Source of the DNA: Acidobacteriota bacterium
GTDB taxonomy: Bacteria; Acidobacteriota; Vicinamibacteria; Vicinamibacterales; CAVVIG01
Direction: 5' to 3'
Assembly: GCA_003222535.1 (NCBI GenBank)
Contig: QHWJ01000237.1
Coordinates: 1-64,000 of the forward strand
Length of the DNA: 64,000 nucleotides
Positions 1-9,705 of the stretch are shown one piece after another (position 1 is the first letter of the stretch; the number at the start of each line of letters is the position of its first letter). The translations under genes and the position numbers were made by a program. The notes under the pieces are model-generated. The model did no database searches, had not been told where the DNA came from, and worked only from the letters and a program-made list of their open reading frames with translations.

Positions 1-2032
1 CCGCCGGGGCCGGACCGTCGATCGGCATCTCGCCAACGCCCTTCGCGCCGAACGGTCCATGCTTGTACGGGTTGCCGCGCATCACGATGTCCATCGCCGG
101 CGCATCGAGCGTCGTCGGAATGATGTAGTTCGTGAGCGAGGCGTTCGCCATCCGGCCGTCGCGCATGACGACCTCTTCGAGCAGCGCGTAGCCCAGTCCC
201 TGCGCGCTGCCGCCCTCGATCTGCCCGGCGGCGAGCAGCGGATGAATCGCCCTGCCAAACTCGTGCACGCTCGTGAACGTGATCGGCTTCACTTCCCACG
301 TGTCGCGATCGACCTCCAGCTCCACGACGTCGCAGGCCCAGCCGTAGGTGCCATAGGCATCGCCCCGGTAGCTGGTGTCGTCCCACGACATGCCGGCTGG
401 CCGCTCGTACTCCTTCGTGACGACCAGCGGCCCGTTCTTGCGCAGATACTCCCTCGGGGTGAGCCTGCCCAGGCGCGCGCGCATCTCCTCCGCGCACCGC
501 TGCAGGATACGGCCGACCACCATGCAGGTGCGCGAGGCGACGGTCGGCCCGCTGTCGGGCACGACGCCGGTGTCGGCGGCGTTCACCTCGATGCAGTCGT
601 ACGGCAGGCCCAGCGTATCTGCCACGATCTGCGCATGCATCGTCCGGGTGCCCTGACCGATCTCGGTGCTCGCGACCAGGATCCTGGCGCCGCGATCCGT
701 GAGCGCCAGTGACGCCTTCGACGCGAGCTTCACTTCACCCCCGCCGGTGAAGCCCGAACCGTGAAAGAAGAGCGAGAGGCCGATGCCGCGATTGGTGCCG
801 GCGAGCGCTCGACGGCGTTCGGTGAAGTCCGTGCGTTTCACCGCCTCGCGCAGCACCTGGCGGGCGCTGCAGTCGCGCCCGAGCCGCTGGCCGGTGGCCG
901 TCGTGTCGCCGGGCCGCAGGGCGTTGATCTCCCGCACGCGGACCGGGTCGACGCCGAGCTCCGCAGCGATGCGGTCCATATGGACTTCGACCGCGAACTG
1001 CGTCTGCGGCGCGCCGAAGCCGCGAAACGCCCCGTTCGGCGGTGTGTTGGTCATCGTCGCGCGTCCGTGGATGCGGACGTGATCGCACCGGTAGGGTCCG
1101 CTCGCGTGGATGACGCCGCGCGACAGCACCACGGCGCTGAGCGTCGCATACGCGCCGGCGTCGAACACCGCGTCAATCTCCATCGCGGTGAGACGCCCGG
1201 TGCGCGTGACGCCCGTGCGGTGCCGGATGACGGCCGGATGCCGCTTCGTCGTCGCCAGCATGTCCTCGACACGGTCGTAAATCAGCTTCACGGGGCGGCC
1301 CGACTTGCGCGCGAGCAGCGCCGCATGGCCCGCGATCATCGACGGATACTCTTCCTTGCCGCCGAAGCCGCCGCCGGTTTCGGTCTGGACGACGCGAAGC
1401 TTGTCGTCGGGCAGATCGAGCAACACCTTGAGCGCCCGATGCACGTAGTAGGGACACTGCATCGACCCGTACACCGTCATCTCGCCGTCCGGCCCCGGCA
1501 CCGCGATGACGCCGTTGGTCTCGATGTAGAGCTGCTCCTGGTGCCCGGCGCGGTACTCGCCCTCGACGACGACGTCCGCAGCCGCGAACCCCTGGCCGAG
1601 ATCGCCTTTCGCAATGGTGACGGTCTTGAACGTGGTCGCCGACGCCTCCGGATCGTAGTTGGGCGTCGTCTCCCGGTAGTCGACGCGGACCTCCGCCGCG
1701 TGCAGCGCGTCCCTGTCGTGATGCGCGATCAGGACGATCGGCTCGGCGAAGTGGCGGATGGTCCGCTCGGCGAGACACGGCTGATCGTCGTCGATGAGCG
1801 CGACGATGTTCCGGCCGGGGATGTCCCGGTGGCTCACGATCGTGTAACCGGGGGTGCTGAAGTCCGGCCGGACGTCGACGATGTCGCCGGCGGGAATCGT
1901 CGAGCGGATCGTCCGCCCGTACAGCATGCCGGGGAACGCGAGGTCGTCGATGTAGCGGGCGGCACCGGTCACCTTCTCGACGCCCTCTTTGCGAAGGACG
2001 TTGCGGCCGACCGCTTTCGCGGCGCGAGGCAT
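1..2032 (-). CDS. Xanthine dehydrogenase family protein, molybdopterin-binding subunit (3' end beyond window)
   Basis: Own translation of the minus strand from ATG at 2032: MPRAAKAVGRNVLRKEGVEKVTGAARYIDDLAFPGMLYGRTIRS...ETGGGFGGKEEYPSMIAGHAALLA...NTPPNGAFRGFGAPQ...; open to the window edge, so absent from the ORF track. Confidence 0.9.
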   Translation of the reverse strand, partial: MPRAAKAVGRNVLRKEGVEKVTGAARYIDDLAFPGMLYGRTIRSTIPAGDIVDVRPDFSTPGYTIVSHRDIPGRNIVALIDDDQPCLAERTIRHFAEPIVLIAHHDRDALHAAEVRVDYRETTPNYDPEASATTFKTVTIAKGDLGQGFAAADVVVEGEYRAGHQEQLYIETNGVIAVPGPDGEMTVYGSMQCPYYVHRALKVLLDLPDDKLRVVQTETGGGFGGKEEYPSMIAGHAALLARKSGRPVKLIYDRVEDMLATTKRHPAVIRHRTGVTRTGRLTAMEIDAVFDAGAYATLSAVVLSRGVIHASGPYRCDHVRIHGRATMTNTPPNGAFRGFGAPQTQFAVEVHMDRIAAELGVDPVRVREINALRPGDTTATGQRLGRDCSARQVLREAVKRTDFTERRRALAGTNRGIGLSLFFHGSGFTGGGEVKLASKASLALTDRGARILVASTEIGQGTRTMHAQIVADTLGLPYDCIEVNAADTGVVPDSGPTVASRTCMVVGRILQRCAEEMRARLGRLTPREYLRKNGPLVVTKEYERPAGMSWDDTSYRGDAYGTYGWACDVVELEVDRDTWEVKPITFTSVHEFGRAIHPLLAAGQIEGGSAQGLGYALLEEVVMRDGRMANASLTNYIIPTTLDAPAMDIVMRGNPYKHGPFGAKGVGEMPIDGPAPA

Positions 2033-2097
2033 TTCGCGCCATTATGTACGAAAGGGGGCCGTACCCCTTTTCAGCGTTGTCGCTTACGCCGTCTTGT

Positions 2098-2153
2098 GGG
2101 GGCGACCCTTTCACGCTCGCCGCCTGTTGTAGGGCGACGCTTTCAGGGTCGCC
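2098..2153. repeat. Two REP-like hairpins (ggcgaccctttcacgctcgcc and gtagggcgacgctttcagggtcgcc) between divergent genes
   Basis: Direct reading; same family as 23299-23352, 28200-28400, 40350-40375, 42004-42088. Confidence 0.7.
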
Positions 2154-2158
2154 TTCTA

Positions 2159-3754
2159 ATGAGCAAGAATGTCGCCGTGCGCACACGACTCATCCTTTGC
2201 TGCACCATCCTCCTCGCGCTGACGGCGGCGCCCTTCACACAGACTCCGGCGCGGTACGACGTGCTGATCCGTCACGGCCGGGTGCTGGACGGCAGCGGCA
2301 ACCCGTGGCTTGCCACCGACATCGGCATCCGCGGGGGACGCATCGCCGACATGGGTCGGCTCGGCAATGCCGCGGCGACGCGCGTGATCGATGCCGGCGG
2401 GCTGACGATCACCCCTGGCTTCATCGACGTCCACTCGCACGCATCGACGGGGCTGGCCGGCAGCCTGAAGGAAGCGCGACAGCTCATCGCTCAGGGCATC
2501 ACGACGGTGGCGATCAACCCGGACGGTGGCGGGACGCCGGATCTCCGGGCCCAGCGGGCGGGAATCGAGCAGCGCGGCGCCGGTGTGAACGTCGCGCTGT
2601 ATGTGCCGCATGGGTCGATTCGGCGCGAAGTGCTGGGCATGGCAGACCGCCAGGCGACGCCCGCGGAACTGGATCGCATGGTCACACTTGCGCGCAACGG
2701 GATGGAAGCGGGCGGCATCGGCCTGTCGTCCGGGCTGTACTACGCGCCCGGCAGCTATGCGAAGACCGAGGAAGTGATCGCGCTCGCGAAAGTCGTCGGC
2801 GAGATGGGCGGGGTCTACGAGAGCCACATCCGCGACGAAGCCGACTACAGTGTCGGCGTGGTTGCCGCCGTCCAGGAAGTCATTCGCATCGCCGAGGAAG
2901 GCCACCTCCCCGGCATCGTCGCGCACATGAAGGCGCTCGGGCCCGCGAGCTGGGGCCTGTCGATGGCGCTCGTCGAGCGGATCAAGCAGGCGCGCGAACG
3001 CGGCGTGGAGGTATACGCGGACCAGTATCCCTACGAGGCCAGCGGCACAGGCATCGTCGGCGCGCTGATCCCGCGGTGGGCCGAAGTCGGCGGACGCGAC
3101 GAGCTCCACAAGCGGATTCAAGGCGCCGAGCACGACCGCCTCGCCGCCGACATCCGGCGGAACTTCGAGCGGCGTGGCGGCCCGGAGAAGCTCGTGATCT
3201 CGCGGTACGCGGTGAACCCCACGTTCGAAGGTCGGACGCTCGCGCAGGTCTCGAAGACGCTCGGCAAGCCGCCCGAGGAGACGGCGATGGAGCTGCTGCT
3301 GAAGGGCGACGCGAGCCTCGTCTCGTTCAACATGACCGACAGCGACATCGACTTGATCATGCGGCAGCCGTTCACGATGACGTGCACCGACGGCGATCTG
3401 ATCCCGTTCGGTCAGGGCAAACCGCACCCGCGCGGCAACGGGGCGTTCGCGAGGAAGATCCGCGTATACGTGAACGAGCGCAGCGTCATCGACCTGCCGT
3501 TTGCGATTCGGTCGATGACGAGCCTGCCGGCGTCAGTGTTCGGGCTCAAAGATCGTGGCGTGCTCCGCCCGGGCGCATGGGCGGACATCCTCGTCTTCGA
3601 TCCCGCCAAGGTCCGCGACGCCGCCACGTACCTGGAACCGCACCAGATGTCGGAGGGGATGGAGTACGTGCTCGTGAACGGCGTCATCGAAAAGGACGCC
3701 GGTGCATTCACAGGCAGGCTCGGCGGACGCGTCGTCACGCCGGAACGCAGATAG
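2159..3754 (+). CDS. N-acyl-D-amino-acid deacylase / amidohydrolase family protein, secreted
   Basis: MSKNVAVRTRLILCCTILLALTAAPFTQTPARYDVLIRHGRVLDGSGNPW...GFIDVHSHAS...; ATG at 2159 preferred over the long ORF start at 761. Confidence 0.88.
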   Translation: MSKNVAVRTRLILCCTILLALTAAPFTQTPARYDVLIRHGRVLDGSGNPWLATDIGIRGGRIADMGRLGNAAATRVIDAGGLTITPGFIDVHSHASTGLAGSLKEARQLIAQGITTVAINPDGGGTPDLRAQRAGIEQRGAGVNVALYVPHGSIRREVLGMADRQATPAELDRMVTLARNGMEAGGIGLSSGLYYAPGSYAKTEEVIALAKVVGEMGGVYESHIRDEADYSVGVVAAVQEVIRIAEEGHLPGIVAHMKALGPASWGLSMALVERIKQARERGVEVYADQYPYEASGTGIVGALIPRWAEVGGRDELHKRIQGAEHDRLAADIRRNFERRGGPEKLVISRYAVNPTFEGRTLAQVSKTLGKPPEETAMELLLKGDASLVSFNMTDSDIDLIMRQPFTMTCTDGDLIPFGQGKPHPRGNGAFARKIRVYVNERSVIDLPFAIRSMTSLPASVFGLKDRGVLRPGAWADILVFDPAKVRDAATYLEPHQMSEGMEYVLVNGVIEKDAGAFTGRLGGRVVTPERR

Positions 3755-3756
3755 CT

Positions 3757-3802
3757 CAACTCTCAAGTCTCATTGACAGTTGAGAGTTGAGAGTTGACAG
3801 TT
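3757..3802. repeat. Short-unit inverted repeat (caactctcaag / gttgagagttgagagttgacagttg) between convergent genes
   Basis: Direct reading: unit about 7-8 nt (TTGAGAG) in both orientations. Confidence 0.6.
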
Positions 3803-3804
3803 GA

Positions 3805-5085
3805 TTACCAACCGACCATCGCGCCCTCGAACAAGGCCGCCAGCTCATCGGGTCCCGCCAATCGTGGCGAGAGCTTCGTCACCCGGTGCTGAGGCAGCGT
3901 CCCTTCGACCAGCGCGGGAATGTCAGAGGATGAATAGCCGATCGCGCGCAGGCCATTCGGCGTGCTCAACCGCTGCATGAACCACATGATCCGATCCGCG
4001 AGAATCTGTCCGGCATCGGCGGCTTGCGCGCGCGACACGTCGGCGCCGAGCGCGCCGGCCGCCTGCAGATGGCGAGCAGGATTCGCCTGCGCGGTGAATC
4101 GGAAAACGGCGGGCGCGTTGAGGATCACCGAAATCCCGTGCGGCACGAGCGGGTGATCCGGGAGGTAACCCGGCGCGCGGTAGCTCTTCACGTGACCCGA
4201 CACCGGATACGACATGCCGTGCGGCAGATGCACCCCCGCGTTCCCAAAGCCGACGCCCGCGTAGGACGAAGCCAGCAGCATGTTCGCCCGCGCCTCATCG
4301 TCTGACGGATCATCGACAGCGCGAACCAGATACTGCGTGACCATGCGCAGCGCCTGCATCGACCAGATGTCGCTGATCGGGTTCGACCCCTGGTACGCCG
4401 GGCGCAGGGCGGGGCGATCGGGCAGCGGCCGATCGGTGAACGGCATCGCGGTGAAGGACTCGACGGCGTGGCTGAGGATGTCGAGACCCGTGGAGGCCGC
4501 GACCTGCGGCGGCATCGTGCGCGTGTTGTCCGGATCGAGATACCCGAGCGTCGGCTTGAGTCGGCGATTGGCGATGCCGGTCTTCGCGTGCATTCGCTTC
4601 AGATCGAAGATGGCCACTCCGGTCGTTTCGCTCCCGGTCCCGGCCGTCGTCGGAATCGCCATGAGCGGCTTCAGCGGTCCAGGTACGGGCAGGCCTTTGC
4701 CGATCGGCGGGTTCACGTAATCGAGAAAATCGGCGGGAGGATATGTCGTATAGAGGTTCACCGCCTTCGCAGTGTCGATGGTCGATCCGCCCCCGACGGC
4801 GACGAAGGCGTCGAAAGAACGCTCTTTCGCGGACGCGATCGCGTCGAGAAACGATTCGTCGCTCGGCTCGATACGCACGCGATCGTAGAGCGCGTACGCG
4901 ACGCCGCTCCGCTCCAGCGAATCGATCACGGTGCGCACAGGCCGCAACTTCGCGACCACCGGATCGGTCAGCACCATCACGAGCCGCGCGCCCAGCTCCT
5001 CGAGATCCATGCCGACCTCGCGCGTCACGCCGACGCCGAAGCGGACGCTGGAGACAGCCATCTCAAATGCGATGTCGTTGCCCAT
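3805..5085 (-). CDS. Iron-containing alcohol dehydrogenase, hydroxyacid-oxoacid transhydrogenase (ADHFE1)-like
   Basis: AFEMAVSSVRFGVGVTREVGMDLEELGAR..AVGGGSTIDTAKAVNLY..IPTTAGTGSETTGVAIFDL..RPAYQGSNPISDIWSMQALR..GNAGVHLPHGMSYPVSG; closely resembles remembered eukaryotic ADHFE1. Confidence 0.9.
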   Translation of the reverse strand: MGNDIAFEMAVSSVRFGVGVTREVGMDLEELGARLVMVLTDPVVAKLRPVRTVIDSLERSGVAYALYDRVRIEPSDESFLDAIASAKERSFDAFVAVGGGSTIDTAKAVNLYTTYPPADFLDYVNPPIGKGLPVPGPLKPLMAIPTTAGTGSETTGVAIFDLKRMHAKTGIANRRLKPTLGYLDPDNTRTMPPQVAASTGLDILSHAVESFTAMPFTDRPLPDRPALRPAYQGSNPISDIWSMQALRMVTQYLVRAVDDPSDDEARANMLLASSYAGVGFGNAGVHLPHGMSYPVSGHVKSYRAPGYLPDHPLVPHGISVILNAPAVFRFTAQANPARHLQAAGALGADVSRAQAADAGQILADRIMWFMQRLSTPNGLRAIGYSSSDIPALVEGTLPQHRVTKLSPRLAGPDELAALFEGAMVGW

Positions 5086-5163
5086 CGGAGCTCGATTATC
5101 TCAAAGTCACGGGGGCGCACGGGACAGGGAACCTCGGCGGACGCGTCGCGACGCCGACGGACG

Positions 5164-5730
5164 TCAATGAGAGGAGTCTGACAGGTCGCACGGCCGGAGG
5201 TGGAGCTCCGGCAGCAACGTCGATCTGACGGGCTCGCCGCCGCGCGCCGTACCCTCCAGGACAAATCGCTCCCCTGAGAGTCGATAGACCTCGATGGTCA
5301 CGCCATCCGGATCGACCAGCCAGTACTCCTTCACACGATGCCGCGCGAGCAGCTGCATCTTACGTCCGCGGTCGTTCGCCGAGGTGCTCGGCGACAGAAT
5401 TTCAATCGCGAGGTCGGGCGCGTGGCGGATGACCTTTCGAGGATCGATGAGATGCTGACGGTCGCGCGTGAACACTATCAGATCCGGCTGCACGACATCG
5501 AAGTCGGTCAGCACGATATCGAGCGGCGCGTACAGGACGACGCCACCGTATGCGCGCGTGTGTTCCTCCAACGCAAGGTAAAGGCGCGCCGACACGATCT
5601 GGTGCAGCGGAATCGGTGATGGAACCACGTAGACCTCGCCGTCGTACAGTTCGTACCGGCGGCCGTCTTCGGGCCATCGCTCCAGATCCGCAAAGCTCAC
5701 CCGCGGAATCGCAGCCTGCACGCCGGTCAT
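5164..5730 (-). CDS. Uma2 family endonuclease (DUF820)
   Basis: MTGVQAAIPRVSFADLERWPEDGRRYELYDGEVYVVPSPIPLHQ...PDLIVF...PDLAIEILSPSTSANDRGRKMQLLARHRVKEYWLVDPD. Confidence 0.88.
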   Translation of the reverse strand: MTGVQAAIPRVSFADLERWPEDGRRYELYDGEVYVVPSPIPLHQIVSARLYLALEEHTRAYGGVVLYAPLDIVLTDFDVVQPDLIVFTRDRQHLIDPRKVIRHAPDLAIEILSPSTSANDRGRKMQLLARHRVKEYWLVDPDGVTIEVYRLSGERFVLEGTARGGEPVRSTLLPELHLRPCDLSDSSH

Positions 5731-5969
5731 TGTACATCGTCGAAGTGCGAAAGCTATGCCACGCGAAATTCCTCGAGAACCGCGAAGCCAGCAAAAAAAC
5801 GTCGCAGATTCTGCAGCGCTCGATGAGGCCGATAGTGGAGAAAAGGAGTGTGGGACCGTGTCGAGCGGTGCGGTGGCGGGCGGATCCGTCGGCGCCGTCG
5901 TGAGCGGGGCGGGCACAGTCGTCAGCGGCCTCGACCAGCCGACGGAAGTCGTCGTGACCGATGCCGACG

Positions 5970-7286
5970 TCAGCGGCGTGCGGGTGATGGTCCGGCGTCC
6001 CGCTCGCCGGTAATCAGACGGACGCGTCGCTGGAGCGAGAAGTAGGCCCAGGCCCACTCGGTCATGACGACGAAGCGGTTGCGAAATCCTATCAGCCAGA
6101 AGATGTGGAGAAAGATCCAGAAGAGCCACGCGAAGAAGCCGGAGATCTTGAGGCCGAACACGTCGCCGACCGCGGATCCCCGGCCGATGGTCGCCATGAT
6201 GCCGTAGTCATGGTAGCGAAACGGCTCGAGCCCCTGCCCCTGGATGGCGCGGCGGATGTTGCGCCCCGCGCGGGCGCCCTGCTGCATCGCCACCTGCGCC
6301 ACGCCGGGCAGCGGCTTGCCATCCTGGACGAACGCGCAGATGTCACCGACGACGAAGATGCCGGGATGCGCGGCGAGGGCGAGCGTGGGCTCCGGCGTCA
6401 CGCGGCCGACGCGGTCCAGCGGCACGCCCAGCGTTTTCGCGAGCGGCGAGGCCGCCACGCCGGCCGCCCAGAGTACTGTCTCGGCGGCGATGCGCTCAAT
6501 GATCTCCGGGGGCCGGGCCCCGGGGTCTGACCCCGGCGCCCGGCTCCGTACTCCGCACGTGACGCCGTCGGCGTCGATGTCGACGACGACCGATTCCGTC
6601 TTCACTTCGATCCCGAGGCGTTCGAGCGCCTGCCGCGCCGCGGCGCGGAGCGGATCGGGAAACGGCCCGAGCACGTGCGGGCTACCCTCGATCAGCACGA
6701 TGCGGGCGGACTCGGGGCGAATGCTCCGGAAATCCTCGACCAGCGATTGCCGCGCGATTTCGGCGAGCGCGCCGGCAAGCTCGACGCCGGTCGGCCCGGC
6801 GCCGACGATCACGAACGTCAGCAGCCGCTGCTGCTTCTCCGGATCCGTCTCGCGCTCCGCCGCTTCGAACGCCAGCAACACACGCCGCCGCATCTCGAGC
6901 GCATCGTCCAGCGTCTTGAGCCCGGGCGCGCGCTCGGCCCACTCGGGATGACCGAAGTACGCATGCGCCGAACCGGTGGCGACAACAAGATAGTCGTACG
7001 ACAACGAATCGTGGTCGAGGATGACGCGCCGTCCGATCGGATCGATCTCGCGCGCCGCGGCCAGCAGGACCTGGACGTTCTTCTGATGCCGCAGAATCCA
7101 TCGGATCGGCGATGCAACATCGCCGGGCGACAGCGACGCTGTGGCGACCTGATAGAGGAGCGGCTGAAAGAGATGGTAGTTGTGGCGATCGAGGAGCGTG
7201 ACCCGAGCGGCGGCGCCGTCGAGCGCGCGCGCCGCATGAAGCCCCGCAAAGCCGCCGCCGAGGATGACGACGTGGGGAGGGTTCAA
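5970..7286 (-). CDS. ndh: NAD(P)/FAD-dependent oxidoreductase, type II NADH dehydrogenase (NDH-2)
   Basis: MNPPHVVILGGGFAGLHAARAL..LLDRHNYHLFQPLLYQVATASLSPGDVASPIRWILR..FVIVGAGPTGVELAGALAEI..FVVGDICAF..VAMQQG. Confidence 0.92.
   Translation of the reverse strand: MNPPHVVILGGGFAGLHAARALDGAAARVTLLDRHNYHLFQPLLYQVATASLSPGDVASPIRWILRHQKNVQVLLAAAREIDPIGRRVILDHDSLSYDYLVVATGSAHAYFGHPEWAERAPGLKTLDDALEMRRRVLLAFEAAERETDPEKQQRLLTFVIVGAGPTGVELAGALAEIARQSLVEDFRSIRPESARIVLIEGSPHVLGPFPDPLRAAARQALERLGIEVKTESVVVDIDADGVTCGVRSRAPGSDPGARPPEIIERIAAETVLWAAGVAASPLAKTLGVPLDRVGRVTPEPTLALAAHPGIFVVGDICAFVQDGKPLPGVAQVAMQQGARAGRNIRRAIQGQGLEPFRYHDYGIMATIGRGSAVGDVFGLKISGFFAWLFWIFLHIFWLIGFRNRFVVMTEWAWAYFSLQRRVRLITGERDAGPSPARR
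6507..6548. repeat. Palindromic GGGTC(A/T)GACCCCGG-type micro-repeat, in-frame in the NDH-2 gene
   Basis: cgggggccgggccccggggtctgaccccggcgcccggctccg; encodes RSRAPGSDPGARPPE. Confidence 0.6.
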
Positions 7287-7315
7287 GGTTCAGCGTTCAC
7301 AGTTCAGCGTGTCCT

Positions 7316-7424
7316 TAACCACGAAAACACGAAGCTCAACGAAGAACGCGAAGAAGGCTTTGTACAAAGAATTCTCTTCGTGATCTTCGTTGGCTTTCGT
7401 GCCTTCGTGGTGGCTTTGTCGCTC
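7316..7424. repeat. Imperfect inverted repeat of CACGAAGxx units (about 48-bp arms)
   Basis: Left arm ACCACGAAAACACGAAGCTCAACGAAGAACGCGAAG...CTTTGTAC; reverse complement of right arm ACCACGAAGGCACGAAAGCCAACGAAGATCACGAAG...CTTTGTAC. Confidence 0.8.
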
Positions 7425-7465
7425 TGCATTGCAGGTTCCGAGTTCCGGGTACGAAATGCTATCGT

Positions 7466-9526
7466 ATGCGGATGGCGACGCCAGGCAAACTTGATCGTTC
7501 TGCACGCGAAGCGCTCGGCGGTCCGGTGTCCGTCGTGGAGACGGCGTGCCCGCTCGATTGTCCCGATGCTTGCAGCCTCGCAGTCACGGTGCAGCAGGGC
7601 AAGGTGGTCACGATTGACGGCTCGCACAGGAACCCGGTGACGGACGGCTACATCTGCGCCAAGGTGCGGAAATTCGGCGAGCGCGTCTACGGGCCGGATC
7701 GGTTGCTGTATCCTGCGGTTCGCAGCGGACGCAAAGGCGCAGGCACGTTCAAGCGCGTGTCGTGGGACGAGGCGCTCGAGATGGTGGCCTCCCGGTTCGA
7801 GAAGGCCAAAGCGGAGACCGGCGGCGCCTCGATTCTTCCGTACTCCTACGGAGGATCCAACGGACTGCTCACCCAGGACAACATCGACGCGCAGCTCTGG
7901 CGTCGCTTCGGCACGTCGCGGCTCGCCCGCACGGTGTGCGCGGCGCCGACTGGCGCGGCGAACACGGCGTTATACGGCAAGATGCCGTCAATCACCTATC
8001 AGGACTATCCCGAGGCGCAACTGATCATCCTGTGGGGCGTGAATCCGTCCGCGTCCGGCATTCACCTCGTGCCGTACGTGCGCGAGGCGCAGAAGCGGGG
8101 GGCGACGCTCGTGGTGATCGATCCGCGGACGACGCCGCTGGCACGGTCGGCGAGTGTGCATCTCGCCGTCAAACCCGGCACCGACGTCGTCGTGGCGTTA
8201 GCCATTCACCGATACCTCTTCGCGAACGGGCACGCAGACGAGGCGTTCCTGCGAGCGCACACGCACGGGGCGGGCACGCTTTGCGAGCGCGCCGAGCCAT
8301 GGACGTTCGAGCGGGCGGCCGGCGTCGCCGGCGTCGACCCGGCTCTGCTCGAACGGGTCGCCGAGTTGTACGCCAGGAGCACGCCCGCCCTCGTGCGTTG
8401 CGGGTGGGGCCTCGAGCGGAATCGGAACGGCGGCAACGCCGCGATGGCCGTCCTCGCGCTGCCGGCGGTCGGCGGCAAGTTCGGTGTCCGCGGCGGCGGC
8501 TACTCGATGAGCAACTCCGCGTCGTGGAACATCGACCGCACGTGGATCGGCACGGCCGAGCCCGACACGCGTGTGGTGAACATGAACCATCTCGGGCGCG
8601 CGTTGACGGAGTACGACGACCCGGCCGTCAACGTGCTCTTCGTCTACAACTGCAATCCCGCGGTCACCGTTCCGGATCAGCGGCGCATCCTGCACGGTCT
8701 CGAGCGCGAGGATCTGTTCACGGTCGTCTTCGAGCAGGTGATGACGGATACCGCGTTGTACGCCGACGTCCTGCTGCCGGCGACGACGTTCCTCGAAGGC
8801 TACGATTTCGCGAAGGGCTACGGCCCGATCAGCCTGGATCTCGGGAAGGCGGTCATCGATGCGGTGGGCGAGGCACGCTCCAACGCGGATGTCTTCGGCG
8901 ACCTCTGCTCTCGCCTCGGCCTGTTGACCAGCGATGAGCCGGCGGGCGAGCTCGACCTGCTCGTCCACGTCCTCGACCGGCTGCCGGAGTCAATCGGCTC
9001 CGAGCTGCGCGCGGGCGGACTGCCGTCGCCGCCGTGCGGGTTTGCGCCGATCCAGTTCGTCGACGTCTTTCCGAACACGCCGGACCAGAAAGCCGATCTT
9101 TTCCCCGCCGCGCTGGATCCGGGCACGCCGATGGGCCTCTATCGTTTCCAGCCGGACCCGGCGACCGACCGTTATCCGCTTGCGTTGATCTCTCCCGCGA
9201 GCGAGCGGACGATCAGCTCGACGCTCGGCGAGCTGCCGCGGCCGGACGTCAAGCTCCTCATGCACCCAGACGACGCGCGGGCGAGGGGGCTGGCGGAGAA
9301 CGATCTCGTGCGGATCTTCAACGAGCTCGGCGAGGTGCACTGCACGCTCACCGTCGCGCCCGACGTCCGGCCGGGCACCGTCAGCCTGCCGAAAGGCACC
9401 TGGCGCCGCAGCACGCGGAACAACACGACGGGGACGGCCCTCGTGCCGGACACGCTCACGGATCTCGGCGGCGGGGCATGTTTCAATGACGCTCGCGTTC
9501 AGGTCGGCTCGCTCGCGAACGCATAG
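7466..9526 (+). CDS. Molybdopterin-dependent oxidoreductase (DMSO reductase superfamily)
   Basis: ETACPLDCPDACSLAVTVQQGKVVTIDGSHRNPVTDGYICAKVRKFGERVYGPDRLLYP...FKRVSWDEALE...LPKGTWRRSTRNNTTGTALVPDTLTDLGGGACFNDARVQV. Confidence 0.92.
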   Translation: MRMATPGKLDRSAREALGGPVSVVETACPLDCPDACSLAVTVQQGKVVTIDGSHRNPVTDGYICAKVRKFGERVYGPDRLLYPAVRSGRKGAGTFKRVSWDEALEMVASRFEKAKAETGGASILPYSYGGSNGLLTQDNIDAQLWRRFGTSRLARTVCAAPTGAANTALYGKMPSITYQDYPEAQLIILWGVNPSASGIHLVPYVREAQKRGATLVVIDPRTTPLARSASVHLAVKPGTDVVVALAIHRYLFANGHADEAFLRAHTHGAGTLCERAEPWTFERAAGVAGVDPALLERVAELYARSTPALVRCGWGLERNRNGGNAAMAVLALPAVGGKFGVRGGGYSMSNSASWNIDRTWIGTAEPDTRVVNMNHLGRALTEYDDPAVNVLFVYNCNPAVTVPDQRRILHGLEREDLFTVVFEQVMTDTALYADVLLPATTFLEGYDFAKGYGPISLDLGKAVIDAVGEARSNADVFGDLCSRLGLLTSDEPAGELDLLVHVLDRLPESIGSELRAGGLPSPPCGFAPIQFVDVFPNTPDQKADLFPAALDPGTPMGLYRFQPDPATDRYPLALISPASERTISSTLGELPRPDVKLLMHPDDARARGLAENDLVRIFNELGEVHCTLTVAPDVRPGTVSLPKGTWRRSTRNNTTGTALVPDTLTDLGGGACFNDARVQVGSLANA

Positions 9527-9705
9527 CCACGAAACAGGCGAAACACACCAACCGAAAACCGCGACATCGTTCATGTCGAGCGCGAGCCTTTCACCCGAGC
9601 GTGCCTGGCGAACGTCGCCCGCCTCCGCGCGCCCGATGATTCGGCGAGCTGCGGCGAGGCTCGCCAAAGCGCCGAAGGCGCGACGGCGGCAGCCATCAGC
9701 CATTC

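Noticed and set aside
2084-2153. Possible riboswitch upstream of D-aminoacylase
   Set aside because: The structure is explained by the dispersed REP-like hairpins found at other loci; no known riboswitch core recognised.
761-2158. N-terminal ~466 codons of the long plus-strand ORF 761-3754
   Set aside because: Antisense to the clear xanthine dehydrogenase CDS; only the part from 2159 has amidohydrolase features and a signal peptide.
5756-6013. 85-aa plus ORF with Gly/Val-rich segment
   Set aside because: Lies in the gap and over the 3' end of NDH-2; no family match and not needed to explain the region.
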